A DNA stretch of 64,000 bases, taken from assembly GCA_014058105.1 (NCBI GenBank), contig JACGCM010001844.1, positions 2,666,001-2,730,000 of the forward strand, written 5' to 3'. The translations under genes and the position numbers were made by a program. The DNA comes from Kingdonia uniflora. Lineage: Eukaryota > Streptophyta > Magnoliopsida > Ranunculales > Circaeasteraceae. Positions 11,325 through 23,800 of the stretch are shown here, piece by piece (position 1 is the first letter of the stretch; the number at the start of each line of letters is the position of its first letter). The notes under the pieces were generated by a model. The model was not told the DNA's origin, made no database searches, and worked only from the letters and a program-made list of their open reading frames with translations.

Positions 11325-11823
11325 ATAATCCACAATACGAATAGAGGAACCCTAAAATGAAGAATTGCACGAAGAACACAGAAATTGGTTGGGAAAATCC
11401 CTTTAAAAAGAGCTTCAATTGCTCAAATCAATTGATTACAATAGAATTACTCTCAAACCCTAAGTCTATCTCTTAGAACTTTGATTGATCTAACATAAGA
11501 TAATTTTGCCTAGTCTTGCCCCTTTTATAAGGGTTACAAGTCCTAGTTAAAAAATATGACAAATATGCCCTTAAACGCCTAAAGAAATAGGCTGAATCGC
11601 GCATCTGTTCGAACAGAACAAGTTTCTGTTCGAATAAAAATAAAGTATTCGAATAAACATTAATATATTCGAATAAAACACCTTAGACAAATGTTTATTC
11701 GAATAGAAAACATAATAGAAAATGTATTCGAATAGACCTTAGATGTATTCGAATAAAAAATAAATATGTTCGAATAGACCTTGGTTAATTTTCACCAAAA
11801 CTTCTCGAGATCCTCCTGGATCA
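11325..11823 (-). repeat. 3' LTR of the gypsy element
   Basis: Matches 16475-17043 over its full length apart from a deletion of about 70 bp near the U3 start. In plus-strand reading both end with CCTCCTGGATCA. It contains a cluster of the palindromic core TTCGAA embedded in GTATTCGAATA repeats (about 11618-11780). Confidence 0.9.
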
Positions 11824-12085
11824 TGGCTCCCCCCTTTAGGAGCCTTGAGCTCCTGCTCAAGCTAGAATTGGAGATATAGAAATGTAGCAATGCCTATCTC
11901 CCTGCTGTACCACTTCGACTTGCTAGGTAGCTGACCTTTCTTCCCAACTCAGAATGACTTAATACTACCCTGTCTTGTAGCATTAACTTTTCTCTCTAAA
12001 ATCCCATCCTCCTACAACGGATCTTCTCTTTCCATCCATAAATCATCAACTGACGGTAGGTGAGTATTGATTGGAAGACCTTCAT

Positions 12086-13160
12086 CTAAAAAGGCGGCTT
12101 GAACAGCTTCAAATGCTCGGCATTAATCACCGAATACATCTTCATGAAAGGTGGCAAATCCAATTGGAATGCATTGCCACCAATCTTCTTGAGTATCATA
12201 AACAGACCATAACGGATAGGTTTGAGCTTCTTACCTTCCCCCTTAAGCCGCTCCTTACCCGAATACAACTAAATGAGGTCGCCATCTTGAAAAGTACACT
12301 CAACCCGATGCTTGTTGTGGCGAGCCTTATACTTCGCTTGAGTCTTCTTCAATTGTGCTTCAACCACCTCATGAACCTTGCTTATCTTCTCAATGAAATG
12401 TTGAGCTTTAACTTGTTCCTCTTCCTCCTTCCCTGACACCGTCTTGTCTCCAAGACTAAACGCCAAATCAAAAGGGCTTTGCAGCAAGTACCCCAAACAA
12501 ACTTCAAATGGAGACTTCAAATTAGAACCATGAATCGTCCGGTTAAACGCAAACTGAAGATATTGTAAACTCTCATCCCAAATCTTAGGATGCTTAGAAT
12601 AGAATCCCCGTAATAAATGTACCAAAGTGCGATTAACTACCTTTGTTTGCCCGTCAGTCTGCGGATGAAAAATGGTACTTCTCTTCAACTTAGTGTCCAT
12701 CATCCCCCATAACGATCTTCAGAAATATCCCAAAAAGTGGCTATCCCTATCAGAAATAATAGAAGAAGGGAGCCCGAAATACCTCCAGACGTCTCTGAAA
12801 AATAATCGCGCTGCTCCTTCCCCAGTGACCGTCTTCTGACATGGAATAAGAACAATTATCTTGCTAAATCAATCCACCACCATAAACAAATAGTTATTCT
12901 TACACCTGGTCATGGGCAAACCACCCATAAAATCTATCGAAATGTTATCCCAAGGTCGACTAGGAACTGACAATGGTAAGTACAACCCTATCTTCCAATT
13001 CGAAGGCTTCGATGTGTTGCATAGTACGCAATCACAAACCACACGAGCAACATCCACCTGCATCTTCGGCCAATAGACATAACGCCGCAAATTTAAAAGA
13101 GTTTTCTCAACCCCGAAATATCCTGCCACTTGGGAACAATGTGCCTTTCGAATTCAATGT
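12086..13160 (-). pseudogene. Integrase of the gypsy element
   Basis: 12869-13129 carries the zinc-binding region (GYFGVEKTLLNLRRYVYWPK, then C-x2-C in CDCVLCNTS) and the first catalytic Asp (ISIDFMGGLP). The short stretch near 12750-12868, in another frame, contains the second Asp box (SDRDSHF). 12269-12703 holds the end of the core (HPQTDGQTKVVNRTL) and the connector. 12086-12268 holds the GPY/F-type module (KLKPIRYGLFMILKKIG). The third catalytic residue, normally Glu in QTE, is Lys (AAG, 12641-12643). Frame changes separate the pieces, so integration activity is lost. Confidence 0.9.
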
Positions 13161-14484
13161 AAACGGTCTTCACCCTCTGGAATACATAGTAGACTACCCC
13201 TGTAAATCAAACCATCCTTCAAAATATACTCGCATGTCTTGCCATGCAGCAACTTCTCGTGAATCACACTGAGTTCCTTGTCATTGTCATACCCTGAAAT
13301 GTACTCAGAAGGAATAATAGGCTGTATCTGCATAACTACCAACAAAGCGGAAATAATTGGTAATGGGGGCCGAGATAACATATCAGCCATTTTGTTATCA
13401 ACCCCTTTCTTATACTTGATCAATAAGGTAAACTGCTGAAGGTACGACATCCACTTCATATAGCAAGCTTGCTGTAGCTTGGACTGTATAAATAAGAACT
13501 GTAATGGTTTATGATAGAAATGTACCACAACCTCCTTCCCCAATAAGTAACTCCGCCAATGTTTCACTGATTGATATAATGCGTAGAACTCCTTATCGTA
13601 GGTAGGATAGTTGCATAGTGCTCCTGTAAACATCTCAGAATGGTAAGCAACCGGCTTCCCATCCTGTAAAAGGATCGCCACCAATGCATAGTCTGACGCA
13701 TCTGTCCCGACCTCAAAAGACCGCTGCAAATTGGGCAATGCTAACATTGGTACATCCGTAATCTTGCGCTTCAGTAATAGAAAGTCTTCTCATGGTGCTC
13801 TTCCCACACAAACTGTACTCCGGTCTTCGTCAAAGAATATAAAGGTACGGCTATTTGTAAAAAATGCCGAATAAACTTCTGTAAATGCTGACAATAACCC
13901 ATAAAACTCCTCACTTCCGTCACTGTACGGGGTTGAGGCCAATTAGTAATAATCGAGACCTTCTCTAGATCGACCTTAAGCTCGCCGCCACCAACAATAA
14001 ATCCCAAATAGACTAGCTCCATCTTCCCAAACTTGCACTTCTTCCCGTTTAGAAAAAGTTGTTGTGATCGCAAAATGCCCAACACTTCGCGTAAATGCCC
14101 AAGATGCTCTTTCCATGTACGACTATATATTAAGATATCATCCAAATACACAATTACAAAATTATCAATAAAAACACGAAGTACCTCATTCATTAACCGC
14201 ATAAACGTCATCGGGGCATTGCATAACCAAAAGGGCATCACCAACCACTTAAATAGGCCCTGTTTGGCCTTGAACGCTGCCTTCCAAATATCTTCTTCTC
14301 GGATTTTAACTTGATGGTAAGCCGACTTATGATCCAACTTGGTAAAAAACCGAGCCGTCTGCAACTCATCCAAAAGCTCGTCTATCCGTGGAAGCGGATA
14401 ATGATTCTTCACAGTAATCTTGTTCAGCGCCCGATAATCCACACACATCCTCCAAGACCCATCCTTCTTCGGCACCAATAACAC
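13154..14484 (-). pseudogene. Reverse transcriptase and RNase H of the gypsy element
   Basis: 13771-14484 is an open RT domain: LLVPKKDGSWRMCVDYRALN at the start, KLDHKSAYHQ (first catalytic Asp), and an intact YLDD box at residues 113-116 of that stretch. 13154-13747 is the RNase H domain: FEVGTDASDYALVAIL (catalytic Asp), then the K-E-F-x-A-L-Y helix, then the linker and the zinc-binding start of integrase. A stop and frame change near 13750-13770 separate the two, so one polyprotein is no longer possible although both catalytic boxes look usable. Confidence 0.9.
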
Positions 14485-15240
14485 CGGTGAACCACAAGGT
14501 GAGCAACTTGGATTAATAACTCCTTGCTCCGGAGTTCATGTACCTGTTTCTTGATCTCATCAGACTCTGTAATAGAAGTCCGATATAACCCAATATTGGG
14601 TAGTGGCTCACCATTCACCAAGGTGATATCATGCTCCACGTCCCTCTTGCGCGGCATCCCATCTATGCCCATAAACAAGTCTTCATACTCCTCTTGCAAC
14701 TTCCCCATATCGGATTGTTGTTTATGAGACATTGCCAAAGTAGACAACACCTAGCCGACGGACCTTCTTGAATCGGTCGCATCAACAACAAAACAAATTT
14801 GCCGCTCGCATTAACCAACCTCTTCGCCTGACTCGTCGTTACTAAATTAGTAGTAGTACTATGTTCCTTGCACGCATTGATATAAAACTCCATCCCCTCC
14901 TTCACAAGACGATATTTGCGAGCTCTACGATAAATGATTGCATCTCGGTCCCAAAGATAAGGGCTACCCAAGATGACTTGGCACACGTCCAATAGAACCC
15001 CCTTACATGTCACTTCGTCAATAAACTTCTCAGTAATCGCAAACTTGAACGTACATTGCTCAGTGATCTTCAATTCTGCGTCTTCCTGAATCCAACCCAA
15101 ACCATACGGCTTCGGATGAGCCACAGTAGCCAAACCCATCTTCTTCACCACCGCCTCAAAAATTAAATTTTTCTGACTACCCGGATCAATGATGGCCTCG
15201 ACTAAGCTCTGCTTCACTTGAATAATGACATAAAAAGTTC
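14424..15240 (-). pseudogene. Protease and RT leader of the gypsy element
   Basis: 14663-15217 holds a retropepsin-like domain: EAIIDPGSQKNLIFE is the active-site region with DPGS in place of DTGS/DSGS, followed by a second conserved strand (VILGSPYLWDRDAIIY). 14424-14750, in another frame, continues with the leader of RT (DMPRKRDVEHDI-like region read as IDGMPRKRDVEHDITLVNGE). The overlap of the two frames marks a frameshift near 14700. Confidence 0.8.
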
Positions 15241-15399
15241 TTCCCGACTCACCTCGTCGATAGCTATAGGTTGCTTGAACATTATAGTAAGCTTAGGATT
15301 TAGCTTATCTAAATCTGGAAGATCCACAATCGTTGCGGCTAGTGTACATTTCTCTTTCTTGCCCCTCTCCTCCTTCGGCTGAAGCTCCGGGGGAAGTTT

Positions 15400-16324
15400 C
15401 TAACATTTATCTGAAATATGCCCATTAGCCTTGCAATGACTACAGATATTCCCCTTGGATGAGGACCCCTCTCCTTTGGACTCCCATTTCTGATCATACT
15501 TCCAAGTAGACTTGTACCCCGACTTGCTCTTGTCTTCTTTTTTGTCACTCTTCAAGTACTTGCCTTCAATGGCAATTGCTTTAACGATAGCATCCTCAAT
15601 ATTATCCACATTAAAGAGCTTTAATTCTCTTCTAATGGACTCCGACAAACCTCCTGTATATTTCATGAACACCTCGTACTCATCCACATTAATATCCAAA
15701 ACAAACGCTTGGTTATGAAACTCCGTAGTGAACTGTTGTACGGATTCTCTAAACTTTTGGCACAAATTGTGCCATTTGTACCATCGCTCCTTTTCATACC
15801 CAATTGGATAGAATTGATTCCTCACCAAAACCTTGAATTCTTTCCAACTCAAACTTCCTACTTCGTGGCATTTCCGATGAGATTTCCACCACGTTAGTGA
15901 ATGACTTGTGAGTTTTAAAGTAGATAAACAAATTTTCTGAGCGTTAGAATATTCATAAACATAAAAATAGGTCTCTAACCTACCTAACCAATTATCCAAT
16001 TTCTCGGCATCGACTGAACCATCGAATACCGGAATTTCAATCTTAAAGTCAATATGAAGATTACGCATAGGATTCATTGACTTACCAAAAACCGAGCGTT
16101 CCTTGACGGATTCGGCATCACTAGATCGCTATCTCTCTCTGCAATATCCCCGTCTCCATCCACCTCCATAACCCTTTTCTTCCTCGAGCGGCCTCGCTGT
16201 GTCGCCGAAGCGGAAGCATTCGCGAGGTTCGTGAGACGTAATTGTTCTACCAACTCCCTTACAGTAGAAGTTAGGTTGGAAACTGTCGTTTCCAAAGTCG
16301 TGAGTCAATCGTTAGAATCGCCCA
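15400..16324 (-). pseudogene. Gag of the gypsy element
   Basis: An ATG at 16324 opens MGDSND, followed at once by a stop. The frame continues (16074-16295) with a Ser/Arg-rich N-terminal region and then shifts into 15400-16077. That piece has the retrotransposon gag domain (FDGSVDAEKLDNWLGRLE, LTWWKSHRK, FYPIGYEKERWYKWHNL) and ends with a zinc knuckle CSHCKANGHISDKC (C-x2-C-x4-H-x4-C). Gag would form the particle and bind RNA; this copy cannot be made in one piece. Confidence 0.9.
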
Positions 16325-16464
16325 TCTCCAAATCGTCATTCTTCTTCGAATTAGGTTTTTGATGAATCTTCAACGGACTCACTAACATTTCTTTCGTTTG
16401 CTTGAGACGGTCACGTATAGAGACCATAAACCACAATCACCCCCCGAGAATCGTAACTGGAAAA

Positions 16465-16473
16465 CTGATACCA
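16465..16473 (-). other. Primer-binding site (tRNA-Met type)
   Basis: On the minus strand, TGGTATCAG follows the 5' LTR directly. This is the common plant primer site complementary to the 3' end of initiator methionine tRNA. Confidence 0.85.
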
Positions 16474-16474
16474 C

Positions 16475-17043
16475 TTAATTCACAATACAAATCGAGGAAC
16501 CCTAGAACGAAGAATTGCACGAAGAACACATAAATTGGTTGGGAAAATCCCTTTAAAAAGAGCTTCAATTTGTCAAATCAATTGATTACAATAGAATTAC
16601 TCTCAAACCCTAAGTCTCTCTCTTAGAACTTTGATTGATCTAACATAAGATAATTTTGCTTAGCCTTACCCCTTTTATAAGGGTTACAAGTCCTAATTAC
16701 AAAATATGACAAATATGCCCTTAAACGCCTAAAGAAATAGGCTGAATCGCAGATCTGTTCGAACAAAACAAGTTTCTGTTCGAATAAAAAAAAAGTATTC
16801 GAATAAACATTAATATATTCGAATAAAACACCTTAGACAAATGTTTATTCGAATAGAAAACATAATAGAAAATGTATTCGAATAGACCTTAGATGTATTC
16901 GAATAAAACACCTCAGGACTTAATCTATTCGAATAGAAAATAAATACGTTCAAATAGACCAGAAGTCGTTCAAACGACTCCAAATCTCGTTTGAACGACT
17001 TTGGTTAATTTTTACCAAAACTTCTCGAGATCCTCCTGGATCA
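16475..17043 (-). repeat. 5' LTR of the gypsy element
   Basis: Pairs with 11325-11823. It keeps about 70 bp that the other LTR has lost, including CGTTCAAACGACT-like inverted motifs near 16965-17000. It carries the same cluster of GTATTCGAATA palindromes (about 16775-16935). A TATA-like CTTTTATAAGGG lies at about 16671 but its sense is uncertain. Confidence 0.9.
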
Positions 17044-18594
17044 CTCCCCGTAGTAACGTGTCTGTCTCCAATTCCCTTTAAATCCTGCCGTTGTTTAAAA
17101 TAAGGAGTATTAGCTACAAGTATTAGCTGTCATGGGAGAAATAGTTATGCTAGAGAAGTAAACTACTTTATCTATCGCTAGTCGCTACAAGTTAGAAAAT
17201 GAGATGACGTGGCTCAGCAACTTCCCTAGCCTGTTTGTGTGCAAAATACTGAGGAAATAAAAACTGGATACTGAAAATGCATCGAATTGCTGATATTATG
17301 GTGAGACGTAGATTCGTATTTTGGATGTATCAGGGTATATCAAAATTTAGTTTGTTATGTGACACTCATTATTGGCATTTGGTAAGAAATGGGAATCTGA
17401 TGATCACAACGCTGCTGCATTTGAATATATCTTATTTTACCTGTCAAATAAAAACATGCAACATTGATACATTAAACCTCCGTCTCAAAGACTCAAACAA
17501 TCTACATCTTGGATTCACTTGAAAATTGAGAAAGAAGAAAGTGATGAAGGAAGAGGAAGGAGAAGTTTAGCTTGTTTTTCAGGGGGAAAATAACAGTTTC
17601 GGTTTTAGGCTGATTGCAAATAGAATTACTTCCATCAGTCGCTTGATTGTGCTTTATCAAAAACAAAAATAAAAAACACTTGGTTATGGTTTACTGGGGA
17701 TCTTCAACAATGAAATTCAATTTCGAATAATACGGAAGTTGTACACGCTTTACCCCCGGTTCTTCAACAATGATACTTGGTCAGTTGGTCTATAACATGC
17801 TAAGAAAAACATAAAGAATAACAAATCGCCATGAACGACACTATAATATTGCCAAAGGCTTTTCACCCTCTTCTGGTTGATAATCGGAGTAGTTCTCCTG
17901 GCACTCAGTTCAGTAAAGCTACGAGCTAATCCAGGAGACGGTTTAGAGATTATTATTTCTAACATGTCCATAAACCATAATAAGAGTTCCATCAAAAATT
18001 TCTGGGAACCCTGAGAAAAACATACTAGTATGTATCTTGTGTGTGTGTGTGTGTGTATCAGAATCATGAGATGCTGTCTTAAAATATGAGAATGGCAGTT
18101 TTATTAGGGATCAGTTTAATAGCCCTACGGATTGAGTTTGTAAGACAGTAGAGTCGAAGTAAATAGGGGAAGTCATTATTTTTTTTCAAGGTATTTTTAA
18201 TAGTGATGGGCAATTTTCTACCATTGTAAAACATGGACACAGGACACAACGGTTTAAAACCCCTGTTCCAACATGCAACATGCGGAGGCTAAAACCTACA
18301 AGGCACCTATCAAATAGAAATACTATTCTCTTTGAAAATAAAAATGCAGGTAACAAAATAATAGTTTGAAGGATATCTAACTAAAACCTACTTAACTGAG
18401 TAATCTAGGCAGTCATGTGTACATCATTCCGAAGAAGTCGCGATCATGCAGGAAGAATGAGCTCTATTTGTTGTTGTAACAGCAGAGAATGCATGCATGA
18501 GCTAACCTACATAACACCAAAACCCAAAACAATTGTCGATAAGAGGTACAGAAGCAAGAATTCGAAATCATAGGAACATCTCAATAAAGAAAAA
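17044..18594. other. Spacer upstream of the fasciclin-like gene
   Basis: No coding sequence or RNA gene was recognised. It holds a (GT)n microsatellite (about 18039-18057). The last part must contain the promoter and 5' leader of the gene at 18595, but no convincing TATA box was fixed. Confidence 0.5.
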
Positions 18595-19362
18595 ATGGCG
18601 ATTTATCTTACCACAATCCTTCTAATGGGTGTCATTTTATCAGTCACGGCTGTAGAAGTTCCTTCAGACACTAACGACGTAACGGTTGCTATTGAAGAGA
18701 TGCAAACTGCGAATTACTTCAGCTTTGTGATGCTTCTTAATATGTACCCACCAGAGAGGATTCATGAAAATATCACTTTTTTGATGCCAAATGATCGGAT
18801 GCTATCACAAATCTCGATGCAAGAGAGTTCAGTTCACGAGTTTTTGTTAAGGCATTCCATCCCCTCCCCCTTGCTCTTTGATCACCTGAAACTTTTTCCA
18901 AGCGGGTCCTTGATCCCATCCTCGAATCCGAATTTCATGTTAAGAGTCCTCAACAATGGCAGAAGAGACTTTCACCTCAATAATGTTCAGATAATCAGTC
19001 CCAATATCTGCACGGCCGGGTCTTCCATCAGATGCCACGGCATAAAGGGGGTGCTAATGACTACAACTGATGAGCAAAATACAACATTGTCTTCATCGTG
19101 CTATCCTGCAAGTCGCCAGAGTGCAGATGGCCCTACAAGTACACAGGGTGCAGCTGGACCCGCGAGTTCGTCACGGGCCTCACGGCCACCAAACCCTTCA
19201 CCGCCAATAGATCCCCTTAATCGGATCCCTGCAACGACCACACCGCCAGTCAATTTTAAGAAGGGGTCAAAGAAGTCGGGATCTTCACATTTGCTAGCCA
19301 GAAGATTAGTCCACTCCATAATTACTTGTATGATAATATTACCGGTACTATTTCAGGTATAA
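18595..19362 (+). CDS. Fasciclin-like arabinogalactan protein (single FAS1 domain)
   Basis: Intact single-exon ORF of 255 aa. Residues 1-20 form a secretion signal (MAIYLTTILLMGVILSVTAV). Residues about 28-155 resemble a FAS1 adhesion domain: an H1-like box NITFLMPNDRM, the central FLLRHSIPSPLLFDHLK, and FHLNNVQIISPNI before the end. Residues about 165-235 are rich in Ser, Thr, Pro, Ala and Gly with scattered AS/PT/SP pairs, suiting O-glycosylation. The C-terminal 18 residues are hydrophobic (SIITCMIILPVLFQV) after basic residues, suggesting a GPI-anchor signal. It would act at the plasma membrane or wall. The ATG has an A-rich leader (AAAGAAAAAATGG). It is closest in layout to short one-domain FLAs; the H1 box is divergent, and expression is unknown. 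Confidence 0.8.
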   Translation: MAIYLTTILLMGVILSVTAVEVPSDTNDVTVAIEEMQTANYFSFVMLLNMYPPERIHENITFLMPNDRMLSQISMQESSVHEFLLRHSIPSPLLFDHLKLFPSGSLIPSSNPNFMLRVLNNGRRDFHLNNVQIISPNICTAGSSIRCHGIKGVLMTTTDEQNTTLSSSCYPASRQSADGPTSTQGAAGPASSSRASRPPNPSPPIDPLNRIPATTTPPVNFKKGSKKSGSSHLLARRLVHSIITCMIILPVLFQV

Positions 19363-20878
19363 AGGAGATAAAATGAAATTTTTTTATGGACCAAGCTTCC
19401 CCTCTCGAGCCTGGTAGAAGCAATATGTTATTTCTTCACTTAGAATTCTGATGTGCTGCTTTCTAAATGTTAAACCTATATGATCAGAAGAAATAGTGTA
19501 AAGTTAATAAAATTATCAGTTTGAAGCATGAGATGGTATTGCAATAGGCGAAGCATCAATTTTACAATTTGTTTTCTCAAGTGATATAAGATATAAAGAA
19601 CGTCAAAACACTTAATAAAGAGCCTGGATCTTAGACTACAGGCAGTAGGATTTCAACCAACTTATGCGGCTAGTGAGTCGGCAATTAGATTTTTTTGTGA
19701 GGTATCCAAATACACAAGACTATTCCGTTATCTAATACTAAATAACACCTTCACGAGAGTAAACAAAAAATACGAGGAGGATTCGTTCACTACATTACCG
19801 GGCAACTTAAAAATGCTTACCATGATACCAAGACTAATATTTCATTGGTATGTAAGACTTGTATAAGCAACATTAAAATTGAATAATTGCACATTGATCT
19901 TTTCTGTTAGCTTTTCATAATTCATTCACAAACAAAACCTATATATTTAGTACACCTTTAATAGTCAGCGAAAAAAATTTAATTAAGAATTTACTGACAT
20001 TGTTTAATAAATAGCAAAGCAAGGATACTTAAACTAATAAGGAATAATACTAGATATATTTACATATTGAAGCAAAAAATATAGAAGGATTCATACTTGC
20101 GTCTTGAATTTTTGTAAAGGAAGAGTCATACCCCTATTTCTCATAAAAAGTATCTCTGTCCACATCTGGGCATCATAATTTTTTAAAACCATAACAACCT
20201 GTACGATCACTCACGATGGAAAACACATATAGAGGATGATGAAAAGTTATGGAATAAGAAAGATTACTAATTTACCTGTAGCGCAAGGTGCAGCTGTTTC
20301 TTTCTTTCTCTTTTCTCTATGCTGCTTCTCTGGCTGTTAAAACTCATGATTAGGAGAAGTATAAATACTAAGTTCAAGGAAAAGCAAAAGCGGGCTGCGT
20401 TTACCTTTTACTAAGCACGTTATTACTTTAAAGAAACGTATCAAATTTCACAGTTACATTTAACAAAATTATCATTGTTGTGTTGTTTAATATATATGAT
20501 TGTACATGCCAGTTCCCTCTAAGACTACATAAAAGCTTCATACTAGTACACCAAGTTCAAATTTTATTACTTGCCTCCTAAATTATACATCATATCCACC
20601 AGATGAGGTTGATAATTCGGTCACAACAGTAGTATTAATGTAACAGAATAGTATTAATGTAACAGAATAAACGTGAAACCGGGTTTCTATACTCTCATGT
20701 TAAATATAGTTGTAACAACAAGGGATGGCAGGTATAAAACAGAACCTGTGACTCCAAAGATCAGATTTGATAATGAAAAAAAAAACATACTAATAGCACT
20801 CTGATGCTGCTTCTAACGGGTTAGGTATCATGGAAGGAAAATCTGAATAAGGGAGACTATCAGGACGTAGTAACCACT
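19363..20878. other. Intergenic spacer between convergent genes
   Basis: The fasciclin-like gene (plus) and the bZIP gene (minus) converge here, so this 1.5 kb holds both 3' untranslated regions and terminators. AATAAA-like signals exist but none can be assigned. No ORF or repeat was recognised. Confidence 0.5.
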
Positions 20879-23800
20879 TCAGACATTATCTGTTTCCCCG
20901 GCTTGCTGACCATCATCAAGTAAGCTCTGACCATGTCTCTCTTCATGTTCTCTATGGGTTTCTCCAAGTCTCTCCTGCATAATCCAAATCTTGTGAGGAA
21001 CAGAACATATTATAGTAGAAGCAGTCTTGAGTATTCTAGATTAAACTACTTGGAACATCTTCCATATTGCTTTTGTTGCAGCCACCTGACTTTTTAGCAT
21101 CTTTGGAGATGTTCCAGATGAAAAATAAATTTCAGAAGCATGTCATTATCAAGACTTGGTTATAATTTGGTAAAGGACAGCTTAGATAAAGATTTTTAAA
21201 TAAAACAAGTATCTAGAGTGAGCTTCAATTTTTTGTTGAGTAAATTTGATAGAAACTATAGCGGAAGCTCTTTGTAACAATCACAATTAATCTAAAACTA
21301 AAACTCACTTTTACTAAATCGCTCTTAATCGCATAAAATAAAGGCCAAAAGACCTAGGGTTTATGAGTCTTACTCCAAACTTTACATCACTCTCTATAAG
21401 GCTAAGCCTTTCTCTCTCAAACCAACTCTACCAAAATAAACTAAGCTTAGGCTCTCTTTTATATGAGAAGAGACAACAAAAATAGAAACCCTAGCTAGAC
21501 TCTAATTATGAGACTTCTCCTAATTATAATGCAATTAAAATAAAATACATAGAAATAACTAAAATAGAGAGTGGTCTTGCGAGGTGGCGTGACGATCACC
21601 TACGTGGGTATGAAATCATTAATTGAATCTACTAATTCTAATTATTATTATCAAATCACTATTTTTATCTAATTCTAAATAGTTTCTTTATTCGTTGACT
21701 TTTAGAAATGTCAAATTGGAATGGGAAAAAAAGTGAGGGGGATAAGAAAACTCAAATACTTCTCAGGTTGGAGAATATTCATTTACACTAAGGGTGGGTT
21801 ATAACTAATGATTCAATGTTTTTGTATGCTCATTTGTTTACATTTATAACACCTACCGTCACGTTTAATCTTGCTCAAGTCATAATCGACAAATTAGAAG
21901 AGTTGAACAACTAATGGGGGATGAAATCTATACTATCCAACTTCCAAAAGATAGTGGAAATTTTAACGTAACAGACAAATTCCTGTCAAATAGAACATTC
22001 CAACATGTCCATCAAATAGTTAGAACAGCCAGGTTTTGGAGAGTTTTTATGGTCTATAAGACCTGAGACTGCTCGTACTCGCTTATTTAACAAGCAAGAG
22101 TAATTTTCACAGTACCTTGAGAGAAGTATTCTCAAAAAGAAGCTGCTCGTACTCGCTTTTGATATGACTCATTTCTGAAATAAGGGTCGAGTTTTCTTCT
22201 TTTAGGACTTCTACACGCTGAGCCAGTTCTTCACATTCCGCCTGAAACTCATAATCAGGAATAAGTTTTCAAATATCTCCAAGTTTTACTAACTTTTGTA
22301 AAAGAGTTCAGGGTACAATGAATCGAAAAATTAGTTTAATGTCAAACGAGATTTCAAAACGTGAATGTCTCGTGTTTTCTCATAGTCCATCGTCTCAAGA
22401 TATACGATGTAGATTTGTTAAGTGCATCTTAATGACACTATATGAAAATCATGCGCGAAAACAAACTCGTATCCACATGTCCAGAAATGCATATTATCTT
22501 CACATATAATACCTGTTTACGCAATCTAGACCGACGGGCTGATTCCCTGTTTGACTGCTTTCTTCTCTGCCTTTTCAGTTCCCTTTCATCCTGAATTAGT
22601 GGAATGTGACGGGTAAGAGAATTGAATGAAACATAACATCCACTCAATATTGGTGAATCAAAAATGTACTTATAACACATAAATATCACAGGATCGAAAG
22701 CAAAAATGTGAAAGCTGTTGATCCACACTGATATACCAACAAATTGTAGCCATAATATAATGCAAGTATACACAAGAGACAAAACACATTTTTTTAATAA
22801 AATCGATAAACAAATTAGAAGAATCAACAAACGCATACTAATGGGGGATTGTGTGTGTGGCCGTGTGGGGAGGGGGATATGTAAGTAGGATTCCCTTACC
22901 AAATAGTTTTTATGCTAGAAATTGAAAACTACAACTTATATACCTAAGAGTTTCTGATAGGAATAATAACCGTGGGGAGTCGTGGCCGTAGTGGGCATCC
23001 CCTAGGGAGCGGGCTTCTATGTTTCTATTTTCAGTTATTTTTGTTTTCGTAGGATAATGCCTAATTTTGAGGGGTAGTGTTTTAGAAGGTGGGGGACTCC
23101 TAGATCTATAAAAGAGTCATAGGGTAGATGATAAGGTTAGGTTGAGTTTTGGAGAAGAAACCCTAGCTAAGTAGAGAGGTTTAGTTGTTTGTCCAGTTTT
23201 TAATTCAATCAAGTAGTTGTTTTCCTTTTGTTAATCGCTTCCGCATATTTCGTTTTCTATCAGTTTCCATCGGCATTCACTTTCAGAAACTTCAAAATAG
23301 ATGCCTACATAGGATGTTGTTGCCCTTCTTTGGGATGTAATTTAAGCCATACGCTGACCTTCGTATCTGAGGAGAAGAGGCACGAAGATGTTGCTTCGTT
23401 GTGTGTGTGCGTATGTTTTTTTTTCTTTCTCTTTTTATGTGGTAATGAGTTTAAAGCCATCTCTTTTTGCATTATGTGTGTAATTCAGATGCATAAGAAT
23501 TTTTTTTGAAACTTTCAAAATTGTGCAGGTATTTGTTTGTGACCATTATTGGGATCTGTAGGAAGTAAGGTGAGCACATCTGAACTATTTCCAGTAAATC
23601 CTGATTTTTTGAGATTTGTTAGTTAAGGGGTCTATTTTACCTTACTAGTAAAGAAAGCATGTGCTTTAGGACTGCAACTTTAAACTAGTTCTGGAGTTAT
23701 AATAATGGGGAAAAATCACTTATAGCACCATACAAAAATGGATATATTGCTGTAATACAAGAGATCACAACTTTAAAACTTATCTAATATGGTGATAGAT

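Larger units (their letters stand above)
11325..17043 (-). mobile_element. Full-length Ty3/gypsy retrotransposon with two LTRs
   Basis: Complete structure on the minus strand: 5' LTR 16475-17043, tRNA-Met type primer site, gag with zinc knuckle, protease, RT, RNase H, integrase with a GPY/F-type C-terminal module, polypurine tract 11824-11840, 3' LTR 11325-11823. A short CTCC repeat (11321-11324 and 17044-17047) may be what remains of the target duplication. The LTRs differ by roughly 15-20 substitutions by eye plus a ~70-bp indel, so insertion is fairly recent. Even so gag, pol and integrase have stops, frameshifts and a lost integrase catalytic residue. No chromodomain was identified downstream of the GPY/F module. 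Confidence 0.9.

Noticed and set aside
12071..12436. Plus-strand ORF of 121 codons
   Set aside because: It is the antisense reading of the gypsy integrase C-terminal part.
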